Shown: one piece after another, positions 1 through 9,624 of the stretch
Numbering within the stretch: the stretch's first letter is position 1
Layout of the letters: each line of letters begins with the position of its first letter
Assembly (NCBI RefSeq): GCF_006439355.1
Contig: NZ_VFTG01000026.1
Span: 1 to 64,000 of the forward strand
Source: Mesorhizobium sp. B4-1-3
GTDB taxonomy: Bacteria > Pseudomonadota > Alphaproteobacteria > Rhizobiales > Rhizobiaceae
DNA: 64,000 bases
Reading direction: 5' to 3'
Program-made: the position numbers and the translations under genes
Notes under the pieces: generated by a model
The model's input: the letters and a program-made list of their open reading frames with translations, nothing else
What the model was told of the DNA's origin: nothing
The model's database searches: none

Positions 1-707
1 ACAGCACGGCCACCCGCTTTCAAAATTACAGGGCCCGCTTTACGGTGCTGGACGCAGGAACGATACCGCGCCAGTGGCTGGATGACATCATTAACGACGC
101 CGACGTGATGGTTCACGCGCCGCAGGCCTGGAAGACCTGGCGCGAGACGGGCCAGTTCCGTGCCCTGCGCAGCCACCGTTCTGTTCCCTGGCGCACCCGC
201 ATTGAACAGCATCCCGAGGACCACGAGGGCCGCGCCATTGTCGCGCGTGTCCATGAACATTTCGCGGATCGGCCCCAGCACTTCGAGCACTTCGCCGCGC
301 GCCTCGCGGAGCTGCTGATGCCTGGGGCGCATGATTTGGATGTAACGCGCCCCTCCCGGGACGGCGGGCGGGACGCGACGGGGAGCCTGCGTGTCGGCGA
401 CGGGCCGAGCTCGATCTCGGTCAACTTCGCCCTTGAGGCCAAGTGCTACGGGCCGAATAACTCCGTGGGTGTCCGCGAGATGTCCCGGCTGATTTCGCGA
501 TTGCGCCACCGGCAATTTGGCGTACTGGTTACCACTAGTCATCTGGATCAACAGGCCTATCGCGAGATTACAGAGGATCAGCATCCGATCCTGGTCGTCG
601 CCGCACGGGATATTGTCCGAATTTTACGCGCGAACGGCCGGGCTGATCGCAAATCAGTTTCGGATTGGCTTGATATTGAATTTCCGCCGGACTTCGGAAA
701 GGCTTGA
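1..707 (+). CDS. Mrr-like restriction endonuclease, 5'-truncated by window edge
   Basis: The frame is open from the first bases of the window, so this is the C-terminal part (about 235 residues seen) of a longer protein. The nuclease core is visible: DGGRD followed about 30 residues later by LEAKCY, which matches the D-G-G-x-D and (E/Q)-x-K pattern of Mrr_cat PD-(D/E)XK enzymes. The following VREMSRLISRLR and GVLVTTSHL segments fit the helix and strand after the active site. Mrr-type enzymes cleave DNA, often when it carries modified bases. A GTG at 45 could be read as a start, but the upstream frame stays open and looks coding, so I treat the gene as partial. It lies 104 bases ahead of the MORC/Z1 cluster on the same strand and may belong to it. 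Family assignment is by motif only. Confidence 0.72.
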   Translation, partial: STATRFQNYRARFTVLDAGTIPRQWLDDIINDADVMVHAPQAWKTWRETGQFRALRSHRSVPWRTRIEQHPEDHEGRAIVARVHEHFADRPQHFEHFAARLAELLMPGAHDLDVTRPSRDGGRDATGSLRVGDGPSSISVNFALEAKCYGPNNSVGVREMSRLISRLRHRQFGVLVTTSHLDQQAYREITEDQHPILVVAARDIVRILRANGRADRKSVSDWLDIEFPPDFGKA

Positions 708-811
708 AGGATTACAATCCATTCCCGGATTCTGGTTGAGCGGAACCGCGCCGGAAGCCTAGTATATTCCATGGCCGGAGGGGGAAGAATGACAAGAGGC
801 GGATTCGCCGC

Positions 812-2857
812 ATGAAGTTCCTGATACTGAGGGTGCTCACCCACAGCGAACTTGGCATGTTCCACGAATATCGTCGACAGGGAAAAGAAGGGTCGAAGCA
901 ACGCGCGATCAACTTTGACAGCGATGTCGTCGACCGCGTTTTTCCGACGGCGTCGGATGCCGACCGAATCGCGCTCGAATTATGCTTCGACTGCGATGCT
1001 GGGACCGTATCCTTGCCGCATTTTCTTACGCGACAGGCGAAGAACTGGCGGCTCGAGGGCAACTGCCCACGTGATCGCCGATATGCGTTTGTCGAACCGG
1101 GTTGCCTCTTCGTGATGGAGGTGGATGCGGGGCGCAAGCCCGCTGAAGGTGCCTGGGTTGTTCTCCCGGACGACGACCCCATCACCAGAGTAATTCGGGC
1201 AGATGGCGCGACCGCCGGCCTAACCCGGGCTGGCATGATTGCGCTTCACGATGATGAAGGGCGACGAATCCGCGCTCTGCTGCATGATGCGCGACCTGAG
1301 ATGTTCAGCGATCCCGCGAGGAAGGAAGAGACGATGACGGGTGCACCTGAAGCCGTTCCCGGCGGCAAGCGGCTGCCGCCACGGCCGCAGCGGCTGGCGG
1401 AGATCATCGCCAACACCGGTCACACCCTGGCCAGCGCGGTGGCGGATATCGTCGACAATTCAATCAGCGCCGATGCAACCCTTATCGACATTGACTTTGC
1501 CGAGCCGGACAGCGGTCACGGGCGGTGGCTCACGATTCGAGACAACGGCCGTGGTATGAGCCCGACTGAGTTGGACGAGGCGATGACGCTGGGCAGCTTG
1601 GTCGACTATGAGGGCAACAGCCTTGGGAAGTTCGGATACGGACTTAAGGGCGCTTCATGGTCGCAGGCTCGCGTGTTCACGGTGGTCACTCGCAAACGCG
1701 GCGGCCCGGTGAGTCACCTGACCTGGGATCGTGACCAGCTGGGGGATTGGATCGCTGGCGACGGGCCTCTTGAGGCATGGGAGGAAGAGGCCACCAAGCT
1801 GGAGGACCAGGGGACGGTTGTGCTGTGGAAGGAAATGAAGCCTCCCGCCGCAGCGCAGACAATCAACGGCATACCGCCATGGTCGATGGAAATCCTGGAA
1901 CTGGGCCGTCATCTTGGGCTGGTGTTCCACCGTTTCCTCGAAGGCGACGCGCGGAACCGCAAAATGGTTGTGATTCGGATCAACACCGTTCCCGTGGTGC
2001 CCAACAATCCCGTCGGCCACGCGCTGACGGTACCGTATGACCTTAAGACCATCCGGATGGTGACGCCTGAGGGTGATCAACCGGTTACGGTTCAGCCGTT
2101 CCTGCTGCCCTCGGAAGATGAGCTGCGGCAGCATCACAAGCCGGACGGGCCGATCGCTACCAACGAAGTTCTCGGCCGCGTTGGCCTGTTCGGCCGGCGC
2201 AACGAAACCCAAGGCCTGTTCATCTACCGCAATGATCGCCTGATCAAATGGGGCGGCTGGCAACAAATCTGGCTGACCAGCGACGAGAAGACCAAGCTCG
2301 CCCGCGTCGTGGTTTCGTTTGACACGAAACTCGACGAAATGTTTGACATCAACATCACAAAGCGCTCCGTGAGCCTGCCCTCCTATCTTCAGGAAGAGAT
2401 CAAGAAGCTCGCCACACCCGTCAGGACTGCCAGTAAGGGCAAGTACAAGAAACCTACTTCGGCTCCGGTTCCGAAGCCGTCTCCCTCCCCGGCACCGACG
2501 CCGACCCCAGCACCAACACCGATCGCAGGTCTGGTTCCCGGTCCCGGTGACGGGCTGTCCATCCCAGGCGCGGATACTAGCTTGCCAACCGTCACGACGG
2601 CCGGGCCGCCGGAAACGCCGGCTGACCTACCGCCAATCAATTATCGGCCGGTGACGGCGACAAAATTCGCCTGGAAACAGGGAATTAATCTGTCCGGCGG
2701 CCGCGATCTCCAGATCAGCGGTCGCATCGCGCCCCTCGCCGCGCTCGCAGCGCGACTCGAAAAAGATCCGGAGGCGATGCAGGAACTCGCAGCATTTCTG
2801 ATGCTCCTGGACGAGAAAGATATGCAAACTGCCCTGCTGGCATCGGGCGACAAATAA
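812..2857 (+). CDS. GHKL ATPase of the MORC/MutL-like restriction-associated class
   Basis: Predicted ATP-driven clamp-type protein of a modification-linked defence cluster. The Bergerat-fold motifs lie at about residues 212-217 (DIVDNS), 244-249 (DNGRGM) and 275-287 (FGYGLKGASWSQA). A proline-rich linker (KPSPSPAPTPTPAPT) lies near 555, ahead of a C-terminal segment of about 100 residues. Residues 1-170 form an extra N-terminal region with no motif I recognise; MutL and MORC proteins normally start close to the GHKL fold. An internal ATG at 1334 (residue 175) has the purine-rich leader GAGGAAGGAAGAGACG, so a shorter ATPase may also be made. The stop overlaps the ATG of the Z1 gene by one base, which suggests coupling. 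Bacterial MORC/MutL homologues linked to Z1 proteins and methyltransferases are known from comparative genomics. The class is fairly sure, the exact role is not. Confidence 0.8.
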   Translation: MKFLILRVLTHSELGMFHEYRRQGKEGSKQRAINFDSDVVDRVFPTASDADRIALELCFDCDAGTVSLPHFLTRQAKNWRLEGNCPRDRRYAFVEPGCLFVMEVDAGRKPAEGAWVVLPDDDPITRVIRADGATAGLTRAGMIALHDDEGRRIRALLHDARPEMFSDPARKEETMTGAPEAVPGGKRLPPRPQRLAEIIANTGHTLASAVADIVDNSISADATLIDIDFAEPDSGHGRWLTIRDNGRGMSPTELDEAMTLGSLVDYEGNSLGKFGYGLKGASWSQARVFTVVTRKRGGPVSHLTWDRDQLGDWIAGDGPLEAWEEEATKLEDQGTVVLWKEMKPPAAAQTINGIPPWSMEILELGRHLGLVFHRFLEGDARNRKMVVIRINTVPVVPNNPVGHALTVPYDLKTIRMVTPEGDQPVTVQPFLLPSEDELRQHHKPDGPIATNEVLGRVGLFGRRNETQGLFIYRNDRLIKWGGWQQIWLTSDEKTKLARVVVSFDTKLDEMFDINITKRSVSLPSYLQEEIKKLATPVRTASKGKYKKPTSAPVPKPSPSPAPTPTPAPTPIAGLVPGPGDGLSIPGADTSLPTVTTAGPPETPADLPPINYRPVTATKFAWKQGINLSGGRDLQISGRIAPLAALAARLEKDPEAMQELAAFLMLLDEKDMQTALLASGDK

Positions 2858-5211
2858 TGTCGCTGCTGCGTTTCCTTTCTACGCCTCCCGCCGGACCCGT
2901 TTGGACCGAACGCATCGGCCCGACTGGATGGCGTAACTGGGACCGTCTCGAGCAGTTACTGCTGGCTGGTGGTCGCTGGCGTCAGCCGCAAATCGATTCA
3001 CTTGCGTCCGAATCGTTGCGCGTTGTGCGCCAGTTGCGTGATCCCCTTATGAACATGGATTTTAGCTGCCGCGGCCTCGTGGTCGGTTACGTCCAGAGTG
3101 GAAAAACGGCCAACTACACTGCAGTTGCCGCGCGCGCAGCCGACGCCGGCTATCGCCTTTTCATCATACTTTCAGGCATCCATGACGCGCTTCGCAATCA
3201 AACGCAGGCGCGCCTGGAACACGAGCTCGTCGGGGTTGGAGATGACGGAAAGATACCACCGGGCTGGACTCTCCTGACTTCGCGCGGTGCCGATTTCGGC
3301 GGGGGCGATCCCGAGGTCCTGAGCGACCCGGGTGCATTTCTACTCGTTGTAAAAAAGAACACGCGCATTCTCGAAAAGCTGATTGAATTTCTGAAAGCTG
3401 CGAGTCCTCAGCTTGCAGGCCTGCCAGCTCTTATAATCGACGATGAAGCGGATCAGGCGTCCATCAACACCGGATCAAATCGCCCCGATCCCGCGGTCGA
3501 CAGTGATGAAGAGCCTGAGGATCAGGACAGCGCGCCTTCACGCACTAATGCGACGATCCGGACGCTCCTGGGCGTGCTGCCCCAGGCAAGCTACGTCGCG
3601 TACACAGCCACGCCGTTCGCGAACATCTTCATCAACCCCTACGCAATGGATCGCGAAGTTGGTGAAGATCTTTTCCCACGCGACTTCGCCCTGCAGCTCC
3701 CGCGTCCCGAAGGGTACACCGGAACCGAAGAGTTGTTCGGGGTATCAGCCCAGGGCCGCGACGTCCTACGACTTGTCGCCGATGACGACGTTTCGCTGCT
3801 CCGCAGAAGCCAGGGAAAGCGAAACGTCGGTATCGTTGTTGGCCCGGCAAGGCTCACTTTGCCGGAGTCGTTGTCGCAGGCATTTCTTACATTTTGTCTC
3901 GCCGGGGCCATTCGCGATCGTAGACCCGGGCTGCTCGGTCAGCCGCACACGATGCTCATCCATGCCAGCGCTCGCACAGACGATCAGGCCCGGATCGCCG
4001 GCGCGCTCCGCGAACAGCGCGAACTGTGGCTTGGCGCGATCCGTCAGGGCCAAAATCCCGCCCACATTTTCGAGCCGCTCCTGAAAATCCACCTTGCCGG
4101 CGTCGATCTGCCTGCGGCGACGGAGGAACTCTTTGCCCGCGCCGCAGATGTGCTCGCGAGCCTGGACATCCTCGAACTCAACAGCGTGGCCGGCGAAGAC
4201 CTTGCCTACGAGAGCAGAATTGCGCGTCATATAGTTGCGGTTGGAGGCAACCGCTTGTCACGCGGCCTTACGTTGGAAGGCCTTACGGTCTCGTACTTCC
4301 TCCGCACCACGGGCATGGCTGACACCCTGCTTCAGATGGCCCGCTGGTATGGTTTTCGCACAGGATACGCGGATCTGATCCGGATTTGGACAACAGAGGG
4401 GATCGCCCACTGGTTTAGCGAACTCGCCCTGGTCGAACAGTCGTTGCGCGATTCGCTTCAGGCGCTAACGAGGGCAGGAAAGCGGCCCGATGAAATGGCG
4501 ATACGCTTGCGAGCCCATAGCGGCCTGTTGCTGACCGCCCGAAACAAGGCAGGCCTGTCGTCGGAAGTCAGGGATTCGTGGTCCGGAGAACATCCTCAGA
4601 CAGTGATGCTTCCGCTGGCAAGTCAGGACCGCCTCGCAGACAATCGCCTTCTCGCAGAGCGCCTGATATCTGCTGCTGGCCCCGGCCGTACGACGACCGG
4701 CGGCCTGCTTTTCCGGGACATCATTCCGGAGGTGATCTGCGAGTTCCTTCGGCTCTACCGTACGCACGATGATGTGGTTGCTTTTCGTGGCGCTGAACTG
4801 GCCGACTGGATTGAAGCGCGCGTTGCGGCCGGGGAACTGACCGAATGGTCCATCTTCATTGCCGGCTCCGAAAAGGGCGCGAATATCCGGTTGGGAGGGC
4901 ACCTCACGGGTGTCATCACCCGATCGAGGATCAGTCGGGAAAGCATCGGTATCCTTATTGATCCACGGCACGAAGGCGTTGATCTACCTGGCGGGCCCGA
5001 TGCGTACCGGCGTCGCAACGGCGACTATGATGCCGGTGCCATGCGTGCCGCACGCCCTGCGTCCGAAGCATTATTGATCATCTATCCGCTCGACCCAGGA
5101 CCCCTGGGTGTTCGCGACACAGACGCTGTCATTGCCGTGGCTCTTAGCCTTCCTGTCACGTCGGATGCCTTTGGATCCTCCGTGGTGAATTTGGGTGTGA
5201 CGAATGGCTGA
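2857..5211 (+). CDS. Z1-domain helicase-like ATPase
   Basis: A 784-residue protein with superfamily-II-like motifs: a Walker A GYVQSGKT at about 77-84, a Walker B/DEAD-type IIDDEADQAS near 194, and YTATPFANIF near 248. The Z1 signature follows (GGNRLSRGLTLEGLTVSYF, then LQMARWYGFRTGY) around residues 465-505. Z1 proteins occur next to MORC/MutL-type ATPases and DUF4420 nucleases in restriction-like clusters and are thought to remodel DNA or the complex using ATP. It starts one base inside the previous stop codon and overlaps the next gene by 8 bases, so all three are very likely translated from one mRNA. Confidence 0.85.
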   Translation: MSLLRFLSTPPAGPVWTERIGPTGWRNWDRLEQLLLAGGRWRQPQIDSLASESLRVVRQLRDPLMNMDFSCRGLVVGYVQSGKTANYTAVAARAADAGYRLFIILSGIHDALRNQTQARLEHELVGVGDDGKIPPGWTLLTSRGADFGGGDPEVLSDPGAFLLVVKKNTRILEKLIEFLKAASPQLAGLPALIIDDEADQASINTGSNRPDPAVDSDEEPEDQDSAPSRTNATIRTLLGVLPQASYVAYTATPFANIFINPYAMDREVGEDLFPRDFALQLPRPEGYTGTEELFGVSAQGRDVLRLVADDDVSLLRRSQGKRNVGIVVGPARLTLPESLSQAFLTFCLAGAIRDRRPGLLGQPHTMLIHASARTDDQARIAGALREQRELWLGAIRQGQNPAHIFEPLLKIHLAGVDLPAATEELFARAADVLASLDILELNSVAGEDLAYESRIARHIVAVGGNRLSRGLTLEGLTVSYFLRTTGMADTLLQMARWYGFRTGYADLIRIWTTEGIAHWFSELALVEQSLRDSLQALTRAGKRPDEMAIRLRAHSGLLLTARNKAGLSSEVRDSWSGEHPQTVMLPLASQDRLADNRLLAERLISAAGPGRTTTGGLLFRDIIPEVICEFLRLYRTHDDVVAFRGAELADWIEARVAAGELTEWSIFIAGSEKGANIRLGGHLTGVITRSRISRESIGILIDPRHEGVDLPGGPDAYRRRNGDYDAGAMRAARPASEALLIIYPLDPGPLGVRDTDAVIAVALSLPVTSDAFGSSVVNLGVTNG

Positions 5212-6190
5212 CGCGCCTGGCCCCGAAATGTGGGCGACGCTGAGGTCGCAACGTCCGCTCAGCGATGGAAGCGTGGTCACGCAGCCGGTGTCCTGGGAGG
5301 GACAGGAAACATCGTTGCTCGCCGGGGTCAGCGCCGAGAACGAGCTCCATCTGATGATACCGCTGGCCGATGATCAGGCGCGCCGGGTCATTGCGGATCT
5401 CAACGGTCTGAAAGTACGACTGCGCGTGACGGACATCGGCCCGTACCTGGACCTCGTCGCAAGCCCGCAGCATGAACGGGTGTTCTCGCCTGTGTGTCGC
5501 GAAGTGATTGAGGCGGTACATGCCCAGGGCCGCGAGCCCTGGGCTGCAGCCGACACCGTCATCCGGCACTGGCAGTCGGCGTGGCGCGCCACCCGACCGC
5601 AAATGAGCCAGGCGGTCCAGATCGGGCTTGTGGGCGAGCTGATTGTCCTAAGTCGGGTTATGATACCGCTGCTCGGTGCGCGAGCAGTTCTTATGTGGAG
5701 CGGAGCAGACAGCGAACGACATGATTTCATCGCCGGCGCGCTCCACCTCGAGGTCAAAACGACAAAGGGCATCCGGCACGAACATGATATTTCGCGGCTT
5801 GACCAGCTTTGGTCTGAGGAAGGCCAAACATTGCTTCTGGCATCCATTCGTCTTGAGGCAACGATCGGCGGCGCGCTCAGCGTCGCGACGCTGATCGACG
5901 AAATCATCGAGCATCTTCGTCACGAGCCGGTGCTTGTCGACGAGTTCCAGCGCAAGCTGCTTCGCCTGGACTGGGCCGAGGAAATGCGGCGTTCCGGCGA
6001 ACTCCTGCTATTTAACCTCCAGGACGCGGCCTTTCATGAGGTTGATGCTGACTTCCCGCGGCTCGCAGAAGACTTCCGCAGGCCCTCGGGGGTAATCGCG
6101 GTGCGTTACACAATCAGTCTGGCGAACCTTCCTGCGCTTTCGCTTGACGAGGTCAACGAAATGCTCACAGCCGCGGCGGCCGCCGAATAA
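5204..6190 (+). CDS. DUF4420 (PD-(D/E)XK motif) protein
   Basis: A 328-residue protein, third gene of the MORC-Z1 operon, starting 8 bases inside the Z1 gene. The nuclease-type core is at about residues 172-186: SERHDFIAG, then LHLEVKTTKG, giving D...E-x-K as in PD-(D/E)XK enzymes of the DUF4420 family. An upstream helix contains VGELIVLSRV, which fits the conserved glutamate-containing helix of this fold. It is the likely effector nuclease of the cluster. Its stop lies only one base from the stop of the convergent methyltransferase gene, leaving no room for a separate terminator. Confidence 0.8.
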   Translation: MADAPGPEMWATLRSQRPLSDGSVVTQPVSWEGQETSLLAGVSAENELHLMIPLADDQARRVIADLNGLKVRLRVTDIGPYLDLVASPQHERVFSPVCREVIEAVHAQGREPWAAADTVIRHWQSAWRATRPQMSQAVQIGLVGELIVLSRVMIPLLGARAVLMWSGADSERHDFIAGALHLEVKTTKGIRHEHDISRLDQLWSEEGQTLLLASIRLEATIGGALSVATLIDEIIEHLRHEPVLVDEFQRKLLRLDWAEEMRRSGELLLFNLQDAAFHEVDADFPRLAEDFRRPSGVIAVRYTISLANLPALSLDEVNEMLTAAAAAE

Positions 6191-6191
6191 C

Positions 6192-7685
6192 TCATCCGGC
6201 CACCAGCCGACGGGTATCCTGAACGGCGCGGCGCGCGGTCAACTCTAGGTCAGCGTGTATCACTTCTGCTAGTGCGTACGCCATCAAGGGTGGAACGGCG
6301 TTGCCGATCTGACGGAAGGCAGGATTCATCGTTCCGGAAAAGCGGAACCCGTCCGGAAACGACTGCAGTCGCGCGGCCTCGCGCACGGAGATGGTTCTCG
6401 CTTGGTCCGGATCGTAGTGGATGTGAGAATATGTGTCTTTCCCGATGTGCGCCATGAGGGTGCGAACCGGAAAATCGGGCCTGAGCTTCCACCAGCGGTT
6501 TGGGAATTTCGTTACATCGTAGGGTGGCACAATCGAGTTGTGCAACATGGCGTATTCCGATGTCCCCGCACGAACACCGCGCTCACCGGCGATGCGATCC
6601 ACGATCCTGCGTGCCGTGGCATGCGCCTCAGGATATTCCGCGCCTGGCCGCATCTCGGCAAAGGTCTGATGGTCGCGCGGCAGTGCACGGATCACATGGT
6701 CCCAGACACCTTTGCCTGATTCGAAACCGGGCCATTCGCGCATGATCTTTGCATAGGCTGACGGCTTGCGGTCGCGCCGGTATGCGACGAGCGTGTCGAA
6801 ACGCCTCGTCCCCCGTTTCACCGTTCGCCCGTCAACCTCCGGCAGATCGCCGACCGCTTCCAGCGCAGTGACAGCGTGGGGAAGCGTCGACGTTCCCAGG
6901 TCAGGAGAAACATACCCCTTGCTGCCTAAACGATCGACGTACCGCAGTGCAACGGCTCTTGTTCCGGCATAACCCGAAGGGAGCTCAACATAATGCGTTG
7001 CGGAAGGAAACCGCACCGGACGGCCCAGCTCCCGACGATACGCGATGAGGAACACGCGGTCACGCATCTGCGGTACACCGTGGAACGCGGAGTTGATCAG
7101 CGAGTATCCGGCGACATAGCCGACATCCTCAAGCGCCTCGACGATCTCCTCGGCGACGTTGTGGTGCGCATAATGGAGAATGTCCGGGACATTTTCCATG
7201 AGCACGGCCAGCGGCCGAAACGCGCGAACATATTCGAGGTAGCGCAGATAGAGGTTGCCGCGCGGATCAACACGAAAAGCCTCAGGGTGATCGGCCACCT
7301 CGCGCAGCTTGGCACGACCCACTCTGGCATATGCTTGGCAGGGCGGCCCCCCCACCAGCACGTCGATCGCGTCTTCAACCGCGCCGAGGCCAAGTTCATC
7401 GCACAGCGCGATCGGATCCGTAGTTGTAATATCACGGGCCCGGGCATGTGCTGCAAACCTGCCCGGATCCGGATCAGGGTGAAAATTCATGGCATGCGTC
7501 AACGCTGCGAGGGCATCGATCTCTAATGCGCCTTCGATCGTGAAGCCCGCGCGCTGGAAGCCGAGGCTTATGCCGCCGGCACCCGCGAAGAGATCAAGCA
7601 CACGAGGACGCCCGCCCTCTCTCAGTCGTTCGAGCTTGCTAGCGATTTGCGCGACGACCTTATTGTCCTCGGACCCCGAGTGCAT
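6192..7685 (-). CDS. dcm: DNA (cytosine-5-)-methyltransferase
   Basis: All main C5-methyltransferase motifs are visible: DLFAGAGGISLGF (motif I, AdoMet), GGPPCQAYARVGR (motif IV with the catalytic Cys near residue 116), LMENVPDI (motif VI), PQMRDRVFLIA (motif VIII) and QIGNAVPP (motif X). The variable region of about 150 residues between motifs VIII and IX should hold the target-recognition domain. I chose the ATG at 7685 because CAGGA precedes it by about 8 bases. A TTG at 7739 overlapping the vsr stop would add 18 residues without a visible ribosome site. It probably protects host DNA from the nucleases of the plus-strand operon it faces, but it could also form a pair with vsr alone. Confidence 0.92.
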   Translation of the reverse strand: MHSGSEDNKVVAQIASKLERLREGGRPRVLDLFAGAGGISLGFQRAGFTIEGALEIDALAALTHAMNFHPDPDPGRFAAHARARDITTTDPIALCDELGLGAVEDAIDVLVGGPPCQAYARVGRAKLREVADHPEAFRVDPRGNLYLRYLEYVRAFRPLAVLMENVPDILHYAHHNVAEEIVEALEDVGYVAGYSLINSAFHGVPQMRDRVFLIAYRRELGRPVRFPSATHYVELPSGYAGTRAVALRYVDRLGSKGYVSPDLGTSTLPHAVTALEAVGDLPEVDGRTVKRGTRRFDTLVAYRRDRKPSAYAKIMREWPGFESGKGVWDHVIRALPRDHQTFAEMRPGAEYPEAHATARRIVDRIAGERGVRAGTSEYAMLHNSIVPPYDVTKFPNRWWKLRPDFPVRTLMAHIGKDTYSHIHYDPDQARTISVREAARLQSFPDGFRFSGTMNPAFRQIGNAVPPLMAYALAEVIHADLELTARRAVQDTRRLVAG

Positions 7686-7735
7686 TTGCGCATCCTGATT
7701 CTGTAATGCCCTGGGGACCACTCCCCTAGCTCCGA

Positions 7736-8206
7736 TCAATTAGCACATTCGTGTCGGCGTGCGAGCCTGGGCGGACCTAACGCTTCCTTCACCGAAGCCT
7801 CGAGCGCGGCCTCATCTCCAAGCATGCATTCCCAAAGGACCAGGACTTTCCAGCCGAGGGTCGTCAGTGCTTCGATGTTTTGCCCGTCTCGCTCGGCCGT
7901 GCGATTGAGCTTGGCTTCCCACCAGTCCGCGCGAGTTCGGGGGAGCACAGAATTTCTGCAACCATGGCCATGCCAGAAACAGCCATGAACGAAGATCGCC
8001 GCCCTCCGCCCCGGCAGTACGATGTCAGGCCTTCCCGGTAAGTCACGCTTATGCAATCTGAACCGGTAACCCAGCCGGTGAAGCAGCTGTCGGACCTGGA
8101 GCTCCGGACGCGTATTTCTCGCTTTGATTGCGGCCATGTTTCGCCTGCGCGCAGCGGAAACATTCTGAAAATCCGGCCGGGTGGCCACCTTGGATTGGTC
8201 AGGCAT
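7736..8206 (-). CDS. vsr: Very short patch repair (Vsr) endonuclease
   Basis: A 156-residue protein with the Vsr signature: RRRNMAAIKARNTRPEL at the N-terminus, GRPDIVLPGRRAAIFVHGCFWHGH with the catalytic Asp and zinc/metal-site residues, and RADWWEAKLNRTAERD. Vsr nicks next to T:G mismatches that arise when 5-methylcytosine deaminates, so it normally accompanies a cytosine-C5 methyltransferase. It lies directly upstream of dcm on the same strand with about 50 bases between the ORFs, or a 4-base overlap if dcm starts at the TTG at 7739. Confidence 0.93.
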   Translation of the reverse strand: MPDQSKVATRPDFQNVSAARRRNMAAIKARNTRPELQVRQLLHRLGYRFRLHKRDLPGRPDIVLPGRRAAIFVHGCFWHGHGCRNSVLPRTRADWWEAKLNRTAERDGQNIEALTTLGWKVLVLWECMLGDEAALEASVKEALGPPRLARRHECAN

Positions 8207-8556
8207 TAATCAACACTCTTCCGGTCAAGCAGTCATGAAAGCTCTAGTCCGGTTCGGTCGCATCCGAAAGTCCGCCGTCAGCGCCTCCTCCCGCCCGCCT
8301 GCTGTTCAAAATCCGTGTCGACTGAACGAACGACCGGTTTTGGGGTGGGTAAGATCGAGTGTGAGTGACAGGTTTCGGGCGCATTTTCCAGACAGGCAGC
8401 GTTTTGGGGCCACAAGCGGAATGACCGCTTCGGCGGCCGCAGGCGACTAAGCGGACGCTGAACCTGGCAGTGCAGGTGTCTCCGAATGGCCCGAAGCGGA
8501 ATCGCGTCGGAAGCAGTTTTGTAGGTTGGTCCATCTGACGAAGGATGCATCGTCCT
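8207..8556. other. Gene-free stretch between vsr and the helicase gene
   Basis: About 350 bases lie between the start of vsr and the stop of the UvrD-like gene. I see no convincing coding frame, RNA gene or terminator with a T-run. The vsr promoter should lie in the part nearest 8207. Confidence 0.4.
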
Positions 8557-9624
8557 TCAGTCATATCTGACGAGGCTGGACAGACCACTCTGTTCGTCCA
8601 AGACAAAAGTGACACTGTGCCGGGCACGGGTGATGCCGACATACATTTTCGCCGCAGAATCCGTTACGTGTCTGTAGTCGCCAGACGCCAGCCACTGGCG
8701 GCCTTTCTTGTGAGGAAAAATCAGCACACGGTCGAAAGTCATCCCCTTCACCTCGCCGAAATTCATGGCGAAGTGGCCATCGCACGGTGTCCGGCGGTCC
8801 AGCCGCAAGACCTGCGGTTTGTATTGGGCGACGTAGTCCGGCACCGACTTGTTCGATATCAGGAACACCCCATCGTGCCCCATCGTCGCTGTGTTTTTAG
8901 ATATGGTCTTCGGTTCGTCGGCGTAGAAGGAGTCAGCAAAGTCAGCGATGAGCTGATTGCATCGACGGGTCTCCTGGCCATAAGTCACCGTTAGCAGCGC
9001 CGCCTTTTCCCACTCCCGAAACTTGGCGATGATATTTCGGCCTGCGAAGGCGCCATTCTTGGCCGCGTTGTTCGTGCTATATGTCGCCTGCCGATGATCT
9101 CCGACCATCAGCAGATCGATCTTGGATCGCAGGATGAGTTCGAGCAGCTCAAGATCGTAGCCAGCCATGTCTTGTATCTCGTCGACGAAGATCGTGCGGA
9201 AACGTTCCTCCAGCCTAGCCATCACGGCGCCACCGGTTGCCTCGTTACATTCGAAGACGAAGCGGGCGATCTTGTCCGAGTAGATCTGACCGTCGGGCGT
9301 CAAGAAAAACGGCGCGGTGTTCTTGCGTGGGACGTATGGAGCCGAACGCCCTTCGACCCAGTAGAGACCATCGACACGGCGGTCGAGAAGTGCCCGCTGA
9401 TATGGGCGCGCCATCTCGTGCAGCAGAAAACGGTACCAGGACCAGACTTCCGCGTATGCTGGTAAGGCGCGGTCCAGCTCGAAGAGCTTGTTCTTAATTT
9501 CCTGCACGTTGTTTGTTGTGTAAGTAACGAGCGCCACCCTGCCTTCTTCGTGAGCTCGGGCCTTCGCCGCAAGATGCGTCGTTTTCCCCCAACCCGCTGC
9601 GGTTATGATCACCTCATTAGGCAA
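8557..9624 (-). CDS. UvrD/Rep-like superfamily I helicase (GajB-like)
   Basis: A 355-residue protein with SF1 motifs: Walker A ITAAGWGKTT at residues 7-16, Walker B FVDEIQDM near 146-150, a motif III-like VGDHRQATYST, and the C-terminal YVGITRARHSVTFVL (motif VI). I chose the TTG at 9624 because GAGG stands 6 bases upstream and it puts Walker A at the very N-terminus, as in relatives. It overlaps the upstream ATPase gene by 8 bases. Its pairing with an OLD-type TOPRIM nuclease is the layout of Gabija (GajAB) and class 2 OLD systems, in which phage infection is aborted or phage DNA nicked. At 355 residues it is clearly shorter than typical GajB proteins. Confidence 0.75.
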   Translation of the reverse strand: MPNEVIITAAGWGKTTHLAAKARAHEEGRVALVTYTTNNVQEIKNKLFELDRALPAYAEVWSWYRFLLHEMARPYQRALLDRRVDGLYWVEGRSAPYVPRKNTAPFFLTPDGQIYSDKIARFVFECNEATGGAVMARLEERFRTIFVDEIQDMAGYDLELLELILRSKIDLLMVGDHRQATYSTNNAAKNGAFAGRNIIAKFREWEKAALLTVTYGQETRRCNQLIADFADSFYADEPKTISKNTATMGHDGVFLISNKSVPDYVAQYKPQVLRLDRRTPCDGHFAMNFGEVKGMTFDRVLIFPHKKGRQWLASGDYRHVTDSAAKMYVGITRARHSVTFVLDEQSGLSSLVRYD

